DNA of 5,751 nucleotides from the NCBI GenBank assembly GCA_036516995.1, contig DATDYW010000021.1, positions 1 to 5,751 of the forward strand, given 5' to 3'. This DNA is from DATDYW01 sp036516995 (GTDB lineage Bacteria; Patescibacteriota; Minisyncoccia; Phycocordibacterales; JAACPR01). This document shows positions 5,209 through 5,751 of this stretch, piece after piece. The position numbers and the translations under genes were made by a program. Below the pieces are notes generated by a model. That model did no database searches, was not told the origin of the DNA, and saw only the letters and a list, made by a program, of their open reading frames with translations. The number at the start of each line of letters is the position of its first letter. Position 1 is the stretch's first letter.

Positions 5209-5238
5209 ATACTACACGACCGCAACGGAAAATGGTAA
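5209..5238 (-). promoter_or_regulatory. cca promoter, leaderless
   Basis: On the minus strand TAGTAT (5214-5209, 4 of 6 to TATAAT) ends 7 nt before the GTG at 5201, with TTACCA (5238-5233) 18 nt further upstream. The predicted start point is 1 nt before the start codon and there is no Shine-Dalgarno sequence. It lies back to back with the tRNA-Arg promoter in a 73-bp gap. Confidence 0.5.
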
Positions 5239-5257
5239 GAAAACAAAGGCTGGCTTC

Positions 5258-5266
5258 TGCTATATT
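5258..5266 (+). promoter_or_regulatory. tRNA-Arg promoter, extended -10
   Basis: TGC-TATATT is followed by GCCCCC. The predicted start point (about 5273) is 2 nt before the tRNA 5' end, so the precursor would have almost no 5' leader for RNase P to remove. No good -35 is visible. The 15 bp from 5258 match the exonuclease promoter at 14 positions. Confidence 0.65.
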
Positions 5267-5274
5267 GCCCCCGG

Positions 5275-5346
5275 GCGCCCGTAGTGAAATGGATATCACG
5301 ACGGTCTTCGGAACCGTTAGTGGGGGTTCGAATCCCTCCGGGCGCA
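5275..5346 (+). tRNA. tRNA-Arg (anticodon UCG)
   Basis: A complete 72-nt cloverleaf. The acceptor stem is GCGCCCG/CGGGCGC with discriminator A5346. The D-arm is GTGA-AATGGATA-TCAC, the anticodon stem ACGGT/ACCGT with loop CTTCGGA (anticodon TCG, reading CGA), the variable loop TAGT, and the T-arm GGGGG-TTCGAAT-CCCTC with one G-U pair. CCA is not encoded: CACC follows the discriminator. The next 40 nt form a long hairpin with the 3' acceptor strand (see the repeat at 5327-5425). Confidence 0.96.
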
Positions 5347-5425
5347 CACCAAATCACGCTGCAGCCAGCGTGATTTGGTGTGCGCCCGAGCAAGCGACCT
5401 GCGTCGCTTGAGTGAGGGATTCGAA
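5327..5425. repeat. inverted copy of the tRNA-Arg 3' end with interrupting hairpin
   Basis: The tRNA 3' acceptor strand and following trailer (5339-5361) are repeated as a perfect 23-bp inverted copy at 5366-5388, around the loop CAGC. The inverted copy then resumes at 5414-5425 with 12 nt complementary to the T-loop and 3' T-stem (5327-5338). Between the two parts lies a 25-nt insertion (5389-5413) that is itself a hairpin, CAAGCGAC-CTGC-GTCGCTTG. Without the insertion, the arms would be 35 bp and perfect. No T-run follows, so it is not an ordinary terminator. Confidence 0.85.
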
Positions 5426-5472
5426 GGCCGCAGCGATGTTCGCCGCCGCGGCGAACCGCGAGGCGGGGCCGC
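5426..5472 (+). repeat. copy A of a GC-rich repeated element
   Basis: The inverted tRNA-Arg piece is followed directly by GGCCGCAGCG (5426-5435), a short hairpin GTTCGCCG-CCG-CGGCGAAC (5438-5456), and CGCGAGGCGGGGCCGC (5457-5472). The outer boxes recur after tRNA-Gly at 5690-5699 and 5736-5751. The middle part is not shared. No coding frame here is convincing. Confidence 0.6.
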
Positions 5473-5501
5473 GACCGAGGAGGCCGACGGGCCGACGAGA
5501 G

Positions 5502-5531
5502 TTGTGACCGAATCCAATCCTCTGCTACCAT
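5502..5531 (+). promoter_or_regulatory. tRNA-Gly promoter
   Basis: TTGTGA (5502-5507, 4 of 6 to TTGACA), an 18-nt spacer ending in TGC, and TACCAT (5526-5531) form an extended -10 promoter. The predicted start is near 5538. The short leader to 5546 contains part of the small inverted repeat GTTCG-TC-CGAAC. Confidence 0.6.
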
Positions 5532-5545
5532 CCGTTCGTCCGAAC

Positions 5546-5616
5546 GCGGCTATGGTTTAGTGGTAGAATGCGTCCTTGCCATGGACGAGACGGGAGTTCG
5601 ATTCTCCCTAGCCGCA
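5546..5616 (+). tRNA. tRNA-Gly (anticodon GCC)
   Basis: A complete 71-nt cloverleaf. The acceptor stem is GCGGCTA/TAGCCGC with discriminator A5616. The D-arm GTTT-AGTGGTA-GAAT is the typical weak, wobble-rich tRNA-Gly D-stem. The anticodon stem is CGTCC/GGACG with loop TTGCCAT (anticodon GCC), the variable loop AGAC, and the T-arm GGGAG-TTCGATT-CTCCC. CCA is not encoded: CAGACACC follows. It is reached after 199 bp from tRNA-Arg and has its own promoter, so the two tRNAs are probably not one transcript. Confidence 0.97.
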
Positions 5617-5689
5617 CAGACACCATTCCAAAAATCCCCGCGGCGGGGATTTTTGTTAAATGGATTGTGCGGCTAGGGAGAATCGAACT
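5595..5689. repeat. inverted copy of the tRNA-Gly 3' end around a terminator
   Basis: Positions 5595-5618 (last base pairs of the 5' T-stem, T-loop, 3' T-stem, 3' acceptor strand, discriminator and two more bases) recur as a perfect 24-nt inverted copy at 5666-5689. The dyad centre, 5642, is the same as that of the terminator at 5630-5654, and CCATT/AATGG lies between them. The whole is one 95-bp imperfect palindrome that uses the tRNA 3' end as its left arm. Confidence 0.9.
5630..5654. terminator. tRNA-Gly terminator, bidirectional
   Basis: AAAAATCCCCG and CGGGGATTTTT form a perfect 11-bp stem with a 3-nt loop. The stem ends in A5/T5, so it works as an intrinsic terminator in either direction. 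It lies 13 nt past the tRNA discriminator base. Confidence 0.85.
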
Positions 5690-5751
5690 GGCCGCAGCGC
5701 CACCGAGTCGGCGAGGTCGGTCGCTCTGGGCCGGGCGCGAGGCGGGGTCGC
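5690..5751 (+). repeat. copy B of the GC-rich repeated element (cut by window edge)
   Basis: The inverted tRNA-Gly piece is followed directly by GGCCGCAGCG (5690-5699), identical to copy A. After 36 nt of unrelated GC-rich sequence comes CGCGAGGCGGGGTCGC (5736-5751), which differs from copy A by one base. The window ends there, so the right boundary is unknown. Confidence 0.6.

Noticed and set aside
5202..5531. 110-residue N-terminal extension of the CCA enzyme
   Set aside because: It is tRNA-Arg and its inverted copy translated antisense. The GGIRTPT and RDSNP strings seen in these frames are the usual product of reading T-loops backwards. The family begins at the GTG at 5201.
5327..5689. 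Integration (att) sites at tRNA 3' ends, or a CRISPR array
   Set aside because: The tRNA pieces are inverted rather than directly repeated, no element-borne integrase lies between them, and the recombinase at 1075 looks like housekeeping Xer. There are no regularly spaced direct repeats.

Overview
The window looks like chromosomal core sequence from a bacterium with a small genome and moderately high GC. It carries single-copy housekeeping genes, short intergenic gaps, GTG starts at two of six genes, and tRNA genes that do not encode their CCA ends. The protein style (compact S15, a XerC/D-type recombinase with short linker insertions, an ExoIII-family nuclease, a class II CCA enzyme with an HD domain) and start regions without Shine-Dalgarno sequences would fit a Candidate Phyla Radiation (Patescibacteria) lineage. 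That placement is an inference from impression, not from a comparison. TGA acts as a normal stop here.

Layout, left to right. Positions 2-589 (minus) hold a NYN/LabA-type nuclease-fold protein cut by the window edge. Positions 715-984 (minus) are ribosomal protein S15. Positions 1075-2055 (plus) are a complete tyrosine recombinase with all six catalytic residues. Positions 2238-2456 (minus) are an unrecognised 72-residue acidic protein whose stop codon sits in the stem of its own terminator. It is divergent from an ExoIII/AP-endonuclease gene at 2487-3260 (plus). Positions 3261-3740 contain no convincing protein gene. They hold a palindrome-rich regulatory region, a good promoter, a string of predicted RNA stems and three tandem hairpins; I read this as an undescribed structured RNA of about 300 nt with a terminator. 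Positions 3741-5201 (minus) are a CCA tRNA nucleotidyltransferase, followed divergently by tRNA-Arg(UCG) at 5275-5346 and tRNA-Gly(GCC) at 5546-5616. Since neither tRNA encodes CCA, the neighbouring enzyme is needed to finish both.

The most unusual part is 5327-5751. Each tRNA is followed by an inverted copy of its own 3' end (T-loop through acceptor strand and beyond), folded about a central hairpin. Both inverted copies break off at the start of the T-loop and then join the same sequence, GGCCGCAGCG, followed further on by a second shared box, CGCGAGGCGGGGyCGC. Two different tRNAs with the same architecture and the same downstream boxes point to a repeated element or a specific recombination/template-switch process tied to tRNA 3' ends.

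The second theme is expression. Almost every start codon has a -10-like hexamer ending 7-10 nt upstream and no Shine-Dalgarno sequence, which predicts leaderless or nearly leaderless mRNAs.
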